Positions 45,901 through 60,000 of a stretch of 64,000 bases of DNA are shown in pieces. Made by a program: the position numbers and the translations under genes. This DNA comes from Panonychus citri. Its lineage: Eukaryota; Arthropoda; Arachnida; Trombidiformes; Tetranychidae. The DNA lies in assembly GCF_014898815.1 (NCBI RefSeq), contig NW_026515501.1, positions 620,001 through 684,000 of the forward strand, read 5' to 3'. The notes beneath the pieces are model-generated. The model searched no databases. It had not been told where the DNA came from and saw only the letters and a list, made by a program, of their open reading frames with translations. How positions within the stretch are numbered: position 1 is the stretch's first letter; each line of letters begins with the position of its first letter.

Positions 45901-48900
45901 ATTGCTTGATAATGTGAAGTTGATGAACAGTTAAATTAAAGGGTAACAATTAATTAACATGCAATAAATTAACGAATCAAGAGGATATCGTTTAACATGA
46001 GAATCTGAAATTTTCTTAAAGAAACCAGAATAATCTGAATATAAATAATATAAGATCAGCATAAAGAACCAAATCAAAGTGTGAAAACTTATCATCGGTA
46101 GATATTTGATTACATGGGAGGAAGAGGATGAAGATGATGAGAGAATCTGATTGCCTTGAGTTTCTCATCATCTTCTCGCAACTTTATCAATGGCTCTCTC
46201 TCTCTCTCCCTCGTATGCTTTTCTTTTTTCTGTCTTTATATGAAAGTCTATTTTTAGATTGACCTTATTTCTCAGGCAACTGACATTCATCCTCTTCTAC
46301 CGCCACATCTTTCCCACCCTCATCCTATGACTTCTAGCTACTCATCGTCTTTCACATTCATGTTCATCAAAGGTACCATCATGATAATCTGAAAGATGAG
46401 AGAACGAGTTACCTGAAAAAAGTCAAAAAAATTCTGATTCCATTTTTTTTTTCTTCTTAAGGTTATTATTAATAATATTCTTTATGCTTTGTTATATCTC
46501 TTCAAACAGAGATACTGAGTTTCACTATCGTGTTTACAATAGAATAGCTTCAAGTCAAGCTTAACCTGGAAACTTTGATGAGAGAAAAAAAAGTTCGTAA
46601 CAGAATAGAATAAAAAATCGAACAAAAAATATCACATTCCATGAAATATATAAAATCCATCGATAATTTGTTTCCCTTTTAGCGGGAATCAGAAAAAAAG
46701 GAACCATTATGATCCATCAAAATTTTATCTTTCACCTCAGAAAATTGATTGTCTTCTTTACACACATTCATGATTCATCCACCATCACCAAGGAAAAGTC
46801 ATAATTCATCCTGAATGAATTTGGAATAGAGAAAGATAAAGATTTTCTTATGATGAAAACTTGATAAAAAAAAATCATCAGCCCACCGGGTAACATGGAA
46901 ATGCTCAGATTCAGTTTCAGGTGAGATAAAGATTGAAGCAACAATGGAATATCTGTTCTGCCAGTGGAGATAATTTATTCAATTCAGTTCCATCTCCACC
47001 ACCCACTGAATCCAAATGTACCTGATGTTTGTCTCTCATTAGTAACAATAACAAGAATAAGAAGAATCAAAATACATCATGATAATAAATCTAATTCAGA
47101 AACAGAGTTCAGGTTGGGTTGTTGAAGATTCGGTGATAGAAAAAGCAAAAAAAAATCAGTTATTCCATTGAACTTATCACACAAAACATTAGTCTGACAA
47201 ATGCTGAATAAATATCAGGATGGGTAAAAGTGATAACATTCAATGTTGATATTACAATTTCAACTTGAACAATTGGCTCACCTTTACCCTGGAAAAAAAA
47301 GTTATTACCAATGATTATCTATTATTATCATTATTATATCGAGTGAGAATTCAAATTCAGAATCGGCGAAAATGATGAAGAATCAAAAGAATCGAGGAGA
47401 AGTAAAAAAAAGAAAGAAAAAGTTCCAATTGAGTTCAGAATCTGAATCATGTTCATTTCCCTCATTCAATGTTACTCTTTTCTCCTTTTACTATCATATC
47501 TTTGATGTTTCGTTTCTTTTCATAATCATCATGATTCAAACTGAATGTCACCAAGGAAACTTTTACCATGGAGTTTATTATTATTTCTAATACACTTTTT
47601 CCCCCCAACTTATCTCAATTCCATCTATTAAAGCTCTATCTCTCAGTCTGTCTCTATTCAACGATTCTGTCTAACCAGAATTGCGTGAAACTTTTTTACT
47701 CATCTTCGCCCCCTGACCATGAATCTGAACAACATGACGATGAACAACATCAATCATGTTACTTTATTTACGTAGAGACAAATATACAAACATACAAGAC
47801 AAAATGATAAAAATCTGTCTCTTAATAAATTGTCATTACTGTTATATTTTCATTGAATGAAAATAATCATCATGGTAGCATGATAATAGTACTGAGGAAA
47901 TGTTCAGTGTAGATGGTAAAACTTATGAGTTCATGAGGATAATTCATATGAAAAAAGGATAAATAAAATTGACTAGACAACAATAGTCGAGCAATCAAGA
48001 TAAATGGAAATGTTATCAATCATTTGTGAGCATCATGAACCAGAGACTCGAAGCCATTGAAACTTGGAATTTTCTTTCATTGACTTTGCTTTTTTTCTAC
48101 CTGAAATTATGAAAAATTATCTTCATTTTACATCATCAGTCATTTGAACATAGATAAAGTCCAAGAATAAATTTAGATTGTACAATTAATTAGGAATTAA
48201 AGTTAATTGTTTACCTGGAACTTCAAATCGCATCTCGTCACTTGGTTGACCAGCACCAAGTATCGAGTGGGCATAGACTCGGATTGTATAAATTTCACCG
48301 GCTTTGAATGTTTTCACTGAAAATTTTACAATACAAATGGATCATTAAACTGTCAACTCAATTATGCATTAGATATACTTCAGAACTACAATTACAATTA
48401 CCTAAGTATGAAGTTTCCTTTGCAATAGGTCCCCATGTTTTCCAGTTCGTTGTTCCTGATCCACTTGAACCAACCTTATATTCAATATAATAATAAGCAA
48501 CTGGCACTGTACGATTAGCAGGGGATAACCATGAGATCGCATAGCCTTGGGCAACTCGAGTGACCGTTACATTCCGAGGTGGACCTGGTTTAGGACCTGT
48601 AGATGGAGGTTCAGTTGAAGGTGATTCAGGTGATGATGATTTAATTATATCCTTATTATCATTATTAGCAACATGATTATTAATATTTGAGGCCAACGAG
48701 TTTTGAATATCACTTGATTCTGAAAATGTTCAACCAGTTTTGTTTTTGTTTTATCATCAAATTTAAATTCATAATAATCATTTGGAATTTATCATGAATC
48801 CATTGACAGCATGAGAAAGAAATAAATTATTAGAGATTAGAGGAGAAAAGGTAAGAAAAAAGTTCGACAAAATCGAAAAGTTTTAGAAACTTCTGATAAG

Positions 48901-51041
48901 TGATTGGCATGAGTTATGAGATAGAGAAGAAAAAAAAGTTCTGAGTTAAGGTGAATGTGCACTGAAATGATAATAATAATAATCATGCTAAAAGAAAATG
49001 ATAAAACAAAAATAAAATTTGGTGAACAAAAAACAAAGATGCAAATGATAAACAAAACAAGTTCATGATAAACTGAGAAACCTCAAGTTATCTGATACTC
49101 TTTGCATGAGAAGATGAATGTACATCTATCATTTTCAGAGTTCTTATGGAATTGGGATAATACGATAAGGAGAAAAAGGATGTTCAGGATAAGATTCACA
49201 GTGAACCATAAGGTGACAACCAGAGGGAATTCAAAGATATTCAAAGATATCATGGTAATCATAATGAACAAAGAAAAAGTTGAGATAAGTATCATCATAG
49301 TTTCCAGAAAAAAAATATAATACTCTTGGATCAATGTGATAAAATGATTACTGGACAATAAGGATTTTGTCTTGGTGTTGTTCAGTTAAATAAATTCTGG
49401 GTGTATCATTATCATGGAGGAGGAGGTGGTGGTGGTGGCATTTCATTTGGAAGGAAATAATAATAGACAATTGGAACAAAAAAATTCTTTTTTCCTCTTC
49501 ATTTCCTGGAGAGAAAAAATCTCTTACCTGTAGATTTTAGAACAGAGGGAATATAAGTTGACCCATAACCGTCGGTGGGCATTGATTGACCATTGGAAAC
49601 ATCGAGTACTATGAATAGATAGAAAAATGGAACAATTCATCAATCTTCAAAGGTGAAAATAAAAAAGTTTCTTCGAAATTTTCTTCTTCAATTGTAGATT
49701 ATTCGAGAATGAACTTTTGGAAATCAATTCTTTCGTCATTTGTATCAATCATTATCTATCATCAATGATCAATTTAATGTAGAAATTCATGATAATAGTA
49801 TATCAAGTTTTTCTGTTGATTGGCCAATAATTCAAAAAGATGAGAAGAAAAGAAGAGAAAGAAAAAAAAGTTCTATCATGAATTTTGATTCTTTTTTTTT
49901 GCTTTACTTATTATCTTCTCACCGTTGGAATACTGTTCTAATGATGATGACATTGGATATTATTCCTTATCAATTACAATTGGTGATTGATTATTGAGTC
50001 AATAAAAATTCATCTTAACTATTATATATTTAATGATGGTAACTGAACCGCCTCAGGGTATTTCATAAAGATGGATATGAAGGTGGAAAAGTATTTTTCA
50101 CTCATAATATTATTTTCCATCTCAATTATGTTCATATACAATGTCAACTATAGTTAAAGAGTATTAACTAATCATCATGGTGATTATCATGATGAGTTTC
50201 ACAAGAAATGAACAACTTTTTTTTCTGATGATTCAATGATATTTGATTCTTTGATATTATTATATTTTCATCTTTCATCATCAAATTTACTTTGATATCT
50301 CTTACTTTTCATTTGAAGATAATGATGATGTTAATCATGATTATCTACCCTTGATGATGATAATATACAATAGTTATTGTTGAAGATTATGATCGCTCAT
50401 GAAAATTGCATGCGGAAAGAAAGAAGAGAGAGAGAGAGAGAGAGAGAAAATTCTGGCAATAGCTGAGTTTCTGTTCAGTATTAATGATTAACAGTGAATT
50501 TAAATGGTTAATGATTATCATGTTTTGGATAATAACTGATTCTCTGTATGTGTATTTTCATGATTGGTGATAAATGTTTAACTGTAAATTATATGGTTAT
50601 GATTGTTGTTGGTCAGTTTATTTACACCTTTCTTCATGGACTCAACAATTTTGTTCATGCCAAAAATCACTGGAAAAACTCAGAGATGAAGTTTTTTTTC
50701 CCTGTTCATTGCCATTCCTATGATAGTGAAAGTTAACACAGGAAATTGAATTCCTTCATCTAACCGGAATCCATCATAAATCAAAATTGGACATCAGGGA
50801 AAGAAAAAGAGATAGAAGAAAAGTAAGAGAAGATGAAAGATTCATGGATGATGAGAAAGAGAGAACGACGATTCTGCCTATTAGATAAACAGGAAAAGCA
50901 AAAGAACAAAAGTGAAGAGGGAAATTCAGGCTTAACACCCTGAGAAAAAAAGACTAATATTAACCACCACAAACTGGAGAAGGATAAAGAATGATGGTGG
51001 GGAGAAGAGAGAAGGAGGTGGAAGGAGTGGTAAGAGAAAAT

Positions 51042-51080
<39 letters not shown>

Positions 51081-54000
51081 GTATTTCTCCATTGAATCTC
51101 CAAGCTGAATAATCACTTTTCCTCTGTTTAAGATCTCTAGTGTTCTCTGTCAACTGCAAATATGATGACATTTTTTTCTGCTCTCTCTTGTTCTCCAAAG
51201 AAATGATATCTTCCGAATCATTATCGGAAGATAAGGGATGATGATGAAAAGAAGAACAGAGAAGATGATAAGGGTGGAGAAATGATTCGACGGTTGAATG
51301 GACATTGGTTACGTTTCATGTTCATAAATTCACTTGACCGCGTTAACTGTTATTGAAGTTTCGACAACAAACAAACTTACAACATGAAACAATAGAATTG
51401 ACTTGAATCTCGATTATTATTAGATAATATCATTAGAACTTTTTTTTGTCGATGTATATGCCATGAGAGAGAGAGAGAGATACAAAACGAAGATCAAATA
51501 AATATCCAGAGAAAAAAAGAATGGTGGAAAGAGAAGAAAAATAAGAGATAATCATGAAAAGTTCTGAAAATTTGGCAGCCATCACCTCGAATCTTGTATC
51601 TAGACATAGAGTATTATATCCTAGACATGATGATTTCCATCACTTTCATTATTTATACTTCATATTTGATATTATCCATGCAGAAAAATATATTGATAAT
51701 AATCCAAAGAATATTTGATAATTTGACCTCTTACCTTTGGTTCTCGCTTTAACTATAGATGAAGGTAAACCTTCACCTAAAAGGTTCCTTGAGTAAACCT
51801 GAAACTCATACTCAGTATCAGGTTGAAGGTAATACAGGGTGAAAGTTGTTGAGCCTTCAGGATAAACACGAATAGTTTTCCAATTACTATCACCGGTATC
51901 AACCATTCGATACCTGGAAAAAGAAAGTAAATCCATACAATTTTAGAATGAATTTCAAATTGTTAAAAGAAACTCAATTGAAATCGAGTCAAAGTGAAAT
52001 TATGTTCGAGGAAATGTCCAAATACGAACCATATCACGTAAGTTTGCTCATATCCACCGTCATATGATGGCTGCCAGGTAACTGTAGCTGCAAAGGCACT
52101 TGTATTGACGGATACATTTGTTGGTGCATGAGGAGTGGTACCTGAAGGGATAAGAAGAATCAGAAAGAAAATAAGTTTAAATATGAAAAGAGCATCGGGA
52201 AGATTTTACTCTTTTTTACTCTACAATTTAATAACCTCAACTATTATGGAATAATATCATAAAATTACAGATGATTCATTCAGAATTCTGATCATTATCA
52301 TGAATTTATAATAATGATAAACAATATTAGTTGTTAGAAGAGAAAAACAAAATATTAGAACAAGAAAATTATCATTAGAACTTTTTTTTATCTCTTTCTT
52401 TTCCATGATTCTGAATCATCATCTTACACCCAACCATTAATATCTACTCATGATATTTGTTTATCTTTTAATATTTTATATTCAATTGAAAACCAGGAAC
52501 TGAAATAGAGAGACAGAAAGTTCTTAACTAACCTGATTATGTCATATACTTTTTCCCTCCTCCGTTTATCATCATGATTACATGGTAACATTTTATTCAG
52601 AATTTTAAAATAACATAGAATTTATTTTTTCTCATCATGAAATCTACCTCCACTGAATTTACTCTTCTGTTGTCATCATCATTAAAAAGATAACAATGAT
52701 GAAGATAATTCTGTCTTTTTTTACATTAATATCATGAACAGAATGAGAATGAAGTTTTTTTTTCTTCTATTTTGGTAAAAAGTTCCATTGAGTTTATAAA
52801 ATTTCATTCCAATAATGATCATAGATTCAAATTCACATTTTCTACTAAATTGATTTGAAAAATTCTTTCGAAAAATTTCAATTCGAATGGACATTTTTTC
52901 GTTACGTTACTAATCAATCAACAATTAAATCATCATGATGGTTCCAACTAATTGTCAACTATTGAAACTAAAGAAACGAATACAATATATTATGAGAGAT
53001 AAAAAAGGATTCGAGAGATGAGAAGAAGAAGAAAAAACATTTCCAAAGGTAATAAAAGAAAGTTGGAAATTTCATCGAATAAAAAATATCTTATTAATCT
53101 CCTGAGGGGAGAGAAAAAAAGATCGAACTATAGATTTAAGATGAAATGAGATAAACAACAAGATGAAGAAAAGAAAACAAAAAGGATAAAAAGGATTAAC
53201 AAGATAAACATGATGAAGATGATAAAGGTCATAGAGAAAAGTTGAATTTCTAACCCAAAAGATATTGGAAATGGTCAAGTGAATCGTAGCTTTTCAATAT
53301 TCAAAGATAAAGCTGAATGAAATTGAGGAAGGTGAGTAACTTACTGTCAACCATGAGTAAAGATGAAGTGACCAGAGTGGCTATTTCATTTTCGAGGACA
53401 CATTCATATCTCCCATGATCCTCTTTCTTTATTGATTTGAGCGTTAAGTTACCTCCCCTGATGAAGGCTCTTTCCTTTGGTAACTTGGAACCATCAGCCT
53501 ATTGGAGTGGAAGATAAAAGAAAAGAGAGAGAGAGAGAGAAGATGAAAAAGATGAAGATAAAAATGATCGTAGTGTTAAACACCATTAAGATTGCTGAAA
53601 TAAGATGATGAAGATAAGTAAGAAAATAAAAAGAGATTAAATGAGCCTGAAGATGAGGATGAGGAGTAAACATTGGAAAAGATATTTTTTTCTCATCATC
53701 TAAGGGTAAGGAAGACAAAGATGATAGAGTAGGTGGGATGACGAGAGAGAAAGAGAGAGAGAGAGAGAGAGATGATGAAATATCTTAACTTTTCTTCTGT
53801 CAACCGTAAGATTAAAATGTTACAAACTTTATCTACATCTCTCATCCTTATCATCATCTCTTCATTTTGATGCAAGTACATAAACTTAGTTCTCTCTCAC
53901 TAAGGACAAGAGAGAAGAAAAAATTTTCGTTCTGGAAAAATTCTATCTACTTTTTTGTTCATATTTACTTTTTCAATATCATGTTTACATGAAATGTTAT

Positions 54001-57000
54001 CCTAACACTTAGTAAACTCGAAGTTCTGACAAGCTGAATTCTGTCTGTTCATGAATATCATAAATACCCATGCACTCTGTTCATGTAACATTTATCTTTG
54101 TCATTCTTTGGCTTTTTGCTCATTCCATTTGCGATTCTCCCATAATCTCCCTGGGTCCATGATGAGTTCTCCGAATGTTTTGAAAGAGAAGAAAAAAGTT
54201 CTGTGCTTACATTGAGAAGAAAAAAATACAAACCATTATTCATTTTCTTTCTATTATTCTTCAGTGATTTGAATACTATTCCAAACGATTAATTAATCAG
54301 AGTTTACTGCTGAATAACAATCATCAAAATCTATTTACCCTTAGAAAAAATATTCCTAAAGTTAATCAGTTTGTTGAACTTTCCAATGATCACAATCAGC
54401 TGATTGTTGATAGATTCAATTCAGGGAAACATGAAAATCTGTAATCATCTCACATAGACAATTGATAAACTTTGATGAGTAAACTGATTGTTAAAACCAT
54501 TTCAATTCACATCAATCAGAATCCAAACCTAACCATTATCATGATGAATACTCTTGAAACTAAGTGTCATCTGAATTCAGTGATAATCATAATTTAGTGT
54601 GAGATAATATTTGACATGCAAAGTGTTATCAACGACAATTGAGTTGATTATCAATTGATTATAATGAATCAATTGAGAATCACAATTGTGTTATTATCAA
54701 TCGGTTATTTTTTTATAAGAGTTAATGAAAAAAAAACATCATTCAGAATTTCATTTTTTTCATACTTTCTGATGAATAATATTGTTTATCAAGTGCTATC
54801 ATTATTATTATCATTCACTTTGAAATCGACTAGAAATTTACTGCTGATTCTGATAATTAATTGGATGAGATTTAGATTACAACCAAGAGTCAAGATTTAT
54901 AATCAGTTTATGGAAGTGCTGATAATTAAATGAATTAACTTGATGTTCATGGGAAAATTTCATTAACCCAGGGAGTGAAAATGTTGATGATAATTTGGTT
55001 ACCACTTTTTTCTGACCTCTTTTTGTAATCATATCGTTTCAAGTTCAACTTGAAATTTCATCATGATATTATAGCTGAATGTTTCTTACTTTTGGTGAAT
55101 TGAAAAAAAATAGGAAGAAAATAAAATGAAATAAAAAAGTTCTAATTCGAAAACAAGTTTCCTTATATCATGAAAGTATAAAAAGAAAAGGAGAGTGTGG
55201 GAGTGGAGAAGATGAGAGAATCAATTCCAACGAGTTTCAGTTATAATTCAATTTCCAAGGCGATTCCAAAAATCGGAGTAACAATGTTTTTCACTTTTCC
55301 ATCTGAATTTACAGTAAATACTTTATTATGAAAGATACTTTTCTCATCTTCTTTTGCCATGAAATTCAGTCACTTCCACTCCCATCAACAGAAGTCCTCA
55401 ATCCATGATGAGTTAGCTTTGGAAACGAAAATTTCTCTCTCACCATCATCTCTAATTCATAGTAATACGAAAGGATGATAATGATGATGGAAGAGGAGAA
55501 AGGAAAAAAAATCAAAGATAAACCTTAAAATGTAAGATTCAATGAAGGGTGTAAAATGTAATCATTATCATCATCAGGGTGATGAGCTGAGCATTGAACA
55601 TCTGAAATCACCTTGAAATCATTTGTGATGATAAAGTTTGACATGAAATAGGTTTGTGTTTCCATGATAATGAAAAAAAAAACCACCAAATATATTAATC
55701 ATGAACCAATGAAACCAGAAACATGAACAAAATGATTACTTGAATGAAAATAATGATATTAGATGAGATTGGAAAAACTAATGATAATTATTGACATAGA
55801 AAAACTAATCTAAAGCCAACACACAAAAGCCAATCGACTATGATAAAATGATGATGAAATGTATCATAATAATTATCATTGAAAGGTGATGATATCATGA
55901 AATATATCATCTAGCTGATAGAAAAGTTCAGTTTATTGAACCAATATTTATAATAAGAAATCGAGAGATAATCAAATCGATCATGTTATTGTGCTGATGT
56001 GGATGATAATTAGTAAAGATAAATTTTCAAGGCGAAATCGTTGAAAAAGTAAAGAAAGTTTTCCTTTCTTTGAGTTTTGTCCTTGATCAGTTCGTTAGTT
56101 AATGTTGACATAAAGATCCAATGATTTCTTTGCTATTTATAGCTGACAGAGTTTATGGGAATGGGAGCGGGAATGGAGGAGGAGGAAAATAACAATGGTA
56201 AGAATCAAGTAGTAGGTCAGTCATTTTCACGTAATGATGATTCAAGTTGAACAAGGAATATGGTTTAACCTTATATTTGGGTCAGATTTGGGTTTACAAT
56301 TTGTCGAAGAGGTGGAAAGATATAAATAGGACATTGGATCAAGACGAAACAAGGGAAATCGAAAGTAGGATGAAAATAGAATTTCTTCTTTCATGAGAAT
56401 AATAATAATTCAACATCATCATCATCATCATGAAGATGACAATGATAAAGAAGGAAGAAATTTACGTCACTATGAATTCTGATCAACTTCATCTACATAA
56501 AGAACCAGAATAAAAAAGATGAAATCGATTGCAAACGTTATTTTCTCTGGTGAATTCTGAGAAAAATCCTAATAAATTCATTTCAATCTTTTTTCGCTCC
56601 CATCATGATAATTATTATCTTCTTTATTTCCTTCTCATCAAACAAATTCCCTCAAGGATTAGGTTCAAATTTTGGATGAAAGTTCTCATCCTTTTCATGT
56701 AATTTTCTTGCAACATTTACCATGGTGAATAAAGATCAATATTGATTGCAATCTTTGTCCATGTTAACAATCAGTTGATTGCCAATGAATGATAATTTTG
56801 CTTACCTTTCTCCAACTGACCGTTGGCTTGGGTTGACCAACTCCCTCACAAGGCATTTTAACTTCACTATTTACTGATTGTTGATAAGCATCCTTGGGTT
56901 TAATGGTGAAAAGTGGAGGTTCTGAAATGAGAAAGGTGGAAAAAAAGTTCATCAATTTGAGAAAACAAAGGAAAAGTTTCACTTTCAACCAGAATTTTAC

Positions 57001-60000
57001 AAAAATTCATTCTGATTGATTCTCATTCTGATCAAATTGAAAAATGGTCAATCAGATGCTCATCTAAAATAAGATTCACCCAATCTGAATGAGATACGTT
57101 ATCATTGAATAAGTAATTGTATACTTCAAGAATGTGATCAAAGTTATAATCGTGATGATGATATTACCATGTAAAGTTATGATAATTTCATGATGCAAAG
57201 TTTCAAACTTCAATCAAAGATACAACAATAGGTAAGGTCAAAACGGTGAAATGAAAAAAAATATACAGATTAAAGTTGCAAATTTCCATATGATAATTAG
57301 TTAGGTGGTTAACATATCATTATAAATCCTCATGAATAATATCATAGACTCATGAACTAATATGATTACATGAAAGGAAAGTAGAGAATCATCAATATCA
57401 TGGCGAAAGTGGTAACACCGACCAAAGATGAAGGTGAAACAAGTTGATACTTTCTTGAGCATCATCATCATCATCAACTAGATGACATGAGTTATCATTC
57501 ATGCTCAACGAAATATTACCCAGAACTTTTCATTTTTATCTGCACTATCAAGATAATAACCATGATAATATCATCGTTCTCTCTTTTCTTAACCTTTAAT
57601 CTTTTTCCAATTTCAATTTCAATCGCTATTCATTCACGATAATATCATGTAATATCTTCCTAGATACCTTTTCATTTCATCATCATTATGAGTAGATAAA
57701 CACTGAGAAAAAAGTTCATAATCAAAGATTAATTTCTCCCTCATCTCTTTTACTAGATTCACAATTGATTCATAACCTAAGAGCAAGATGACAAAATTTG
57801 ATTAGATTTGATAACAATTCAACTGATCATCATTATCATCACATTTTCATATCATCATGATAATGTGTAAATATATTATTATTATAATAATAATAATCAA
57901 TAATAAACATCAACTTTAATCGAGATATTTTTTCCCCTCTCATCAGTTTACCTTGATATTAATAATATTGTTTATCTGAAAGGTTCACCTTAATATCACC
58001 AAAGCCTCAAGGTATTTATCATCTTTTATCTTCATATTTTCTCATCATTATCAGATATCTGACATTGCTTTTTATTACTTTATCATTTCCTGTTTTTATC
58101 TTCCTCATCTTCTCAGTGAATAGATTCCAAGCATCATCTTCATCAATTCAGATCGATTATCAACATTATCATCAAAGTTCAATCTCTTTTTTTTTCTCTT
58201 TACTTGTATTCACATGGAACCAACTCAGAGAAAATCTGATTGCTCATGAGCAATAAAATTCTGGTTGATGTTTGTTCTTCCATTTTTAGAAGCATTTTCA
58301 TCTTATCATCTTATCATCATTATCATCATCTTCCTCTCATCATGATGGAAGTTGATGAGGTTATAAAGCAATAGAATCAAAAATTATCGTTTGATTTTTA
58401 TCATGAAGAGGAAGATAAAATGCTCTGTGTCAAAGTGAATATGCAAAGAGAGAGAGAGAGAGAGAGAAGCAAATTTGTTTCTTCTAATCAATTCTGAATA
58501 TTCAATAAAATTCATTAGTCCTGCATCATGATTCTGATCAAGATTATCATGATTATTGTATGTAAAAGATAAACTGAATCCCTATGAGTATAAATTGAAA
58601 AAGTTTCACCTGAATTATATCAACATTGAATATTAAATTGATCTTGTTGGGGTAATTTAATTACAATTGAATTTTAACCTGTACCATAAATATATTGGAT
58701 ATTTAGGTTAACTTGGTAGCACTTTAATGTCAAATTGTTATCATTTAATGATTGCAATTGAATTGTAACAATTGCAATGGATAAATTATCTTGAGACCAA
58801 ATTGTATCATGAAAATAGTTTCAACTGATCAACCAAAACTCACAACTGATTGGAATGGGAGAGAGAGAGAGAGAGAGCATCGAGTACATTGAGCAAAGAA
58901 TAGAGAAAGGAGGAAGAAAAGTAACATAGAAAAGAAATTGTTGTTTTCTAATTGAATTTTCAGTTTCCGTTTCCGTTTTTTTCTTCTCATTCTTGTTCTC
59001 ATGAAATCAAAGTTTCCATACTCTTTTTTTCATCATTATCTTTATCATGCTCATCATCACACTGAATCTTTTTAACAACAACAAGAAAAGGAAATGAAGC
59101 TGAAGAGAAGCCAAAAAGCATTATATTCAGTCTGTCAGTTCCAAGGGAGGCAAAAAGGGTTGAAACAATCATCATGTTTATCATGGAAAAACCACCCAAA
59201 CCATCATCTTTATTCAGAACTTTGAGAATGCTCTCATTTCCATTGTTTCTTCATGTAAAAATGACTTGCCATCGGAAATGATGGTTCAAAAGTCCACTAA
59301 CTGTTAACTGACAAAATGAGTTAAGGTTAACCATAGACAGAAATGATTATCAAGTCCAGAATTTGGCTCAGTGATTTCTCATTAACATGATTAAAATGTT
59401 TTCATTTTCATGATAAACTTTTTCTTTCTTAATGTTCTCATTGTAACCTATTCAATTTTCATTTAATTACTTCTAACTGTCAATTTAAATTTTACATAAT
59501 TAAAAATTTCACCTCATTAACTTTAAATAATTTTAACTTTCTAATTACATTTGATAATTACTAATGTGATAATTAATTTTTTATATAATATCTTCATTCA
59601 AAAAGTTCATTTTAAAACTGAAATCAACAATTTAGTTGTGGTCAACTCACAGTTTTCTTAAAACATTCAATTGTAATATTATGAGTTAATTGTTGTTCAC
59701 TCGGTAATTTGATATTATACAAATGATTTAACATAAAATTCTGATTCGATGTTGAAATAAATTAGATGAATGAAGAAAACAATTCCTTACCTCGAACCAG
59801 AACTTCCATTACATTTGATGTTCCCGCTGTTCCATGAATATTATAAGGTGTACAACGATATCTACCCTGGTGCTCATTGGTCACTCTTTGAAACAAGAGT
59901 GACCCATTGTTAAGTGAGACAACACCGGGTAAGTTATTAGGTTCAAAGGGTCGTCGATCTTTGGTCCAGGTTATAAATTGAAAGGGAGGATTGGCTTGGA

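Noticed and set aside
51207..51233. 10-bp inverted repeat with 7-base loop in turtle intron 7
   Set aside because: Perfect but short; such stems are expected several times in 30 kb, so no function is proposed.
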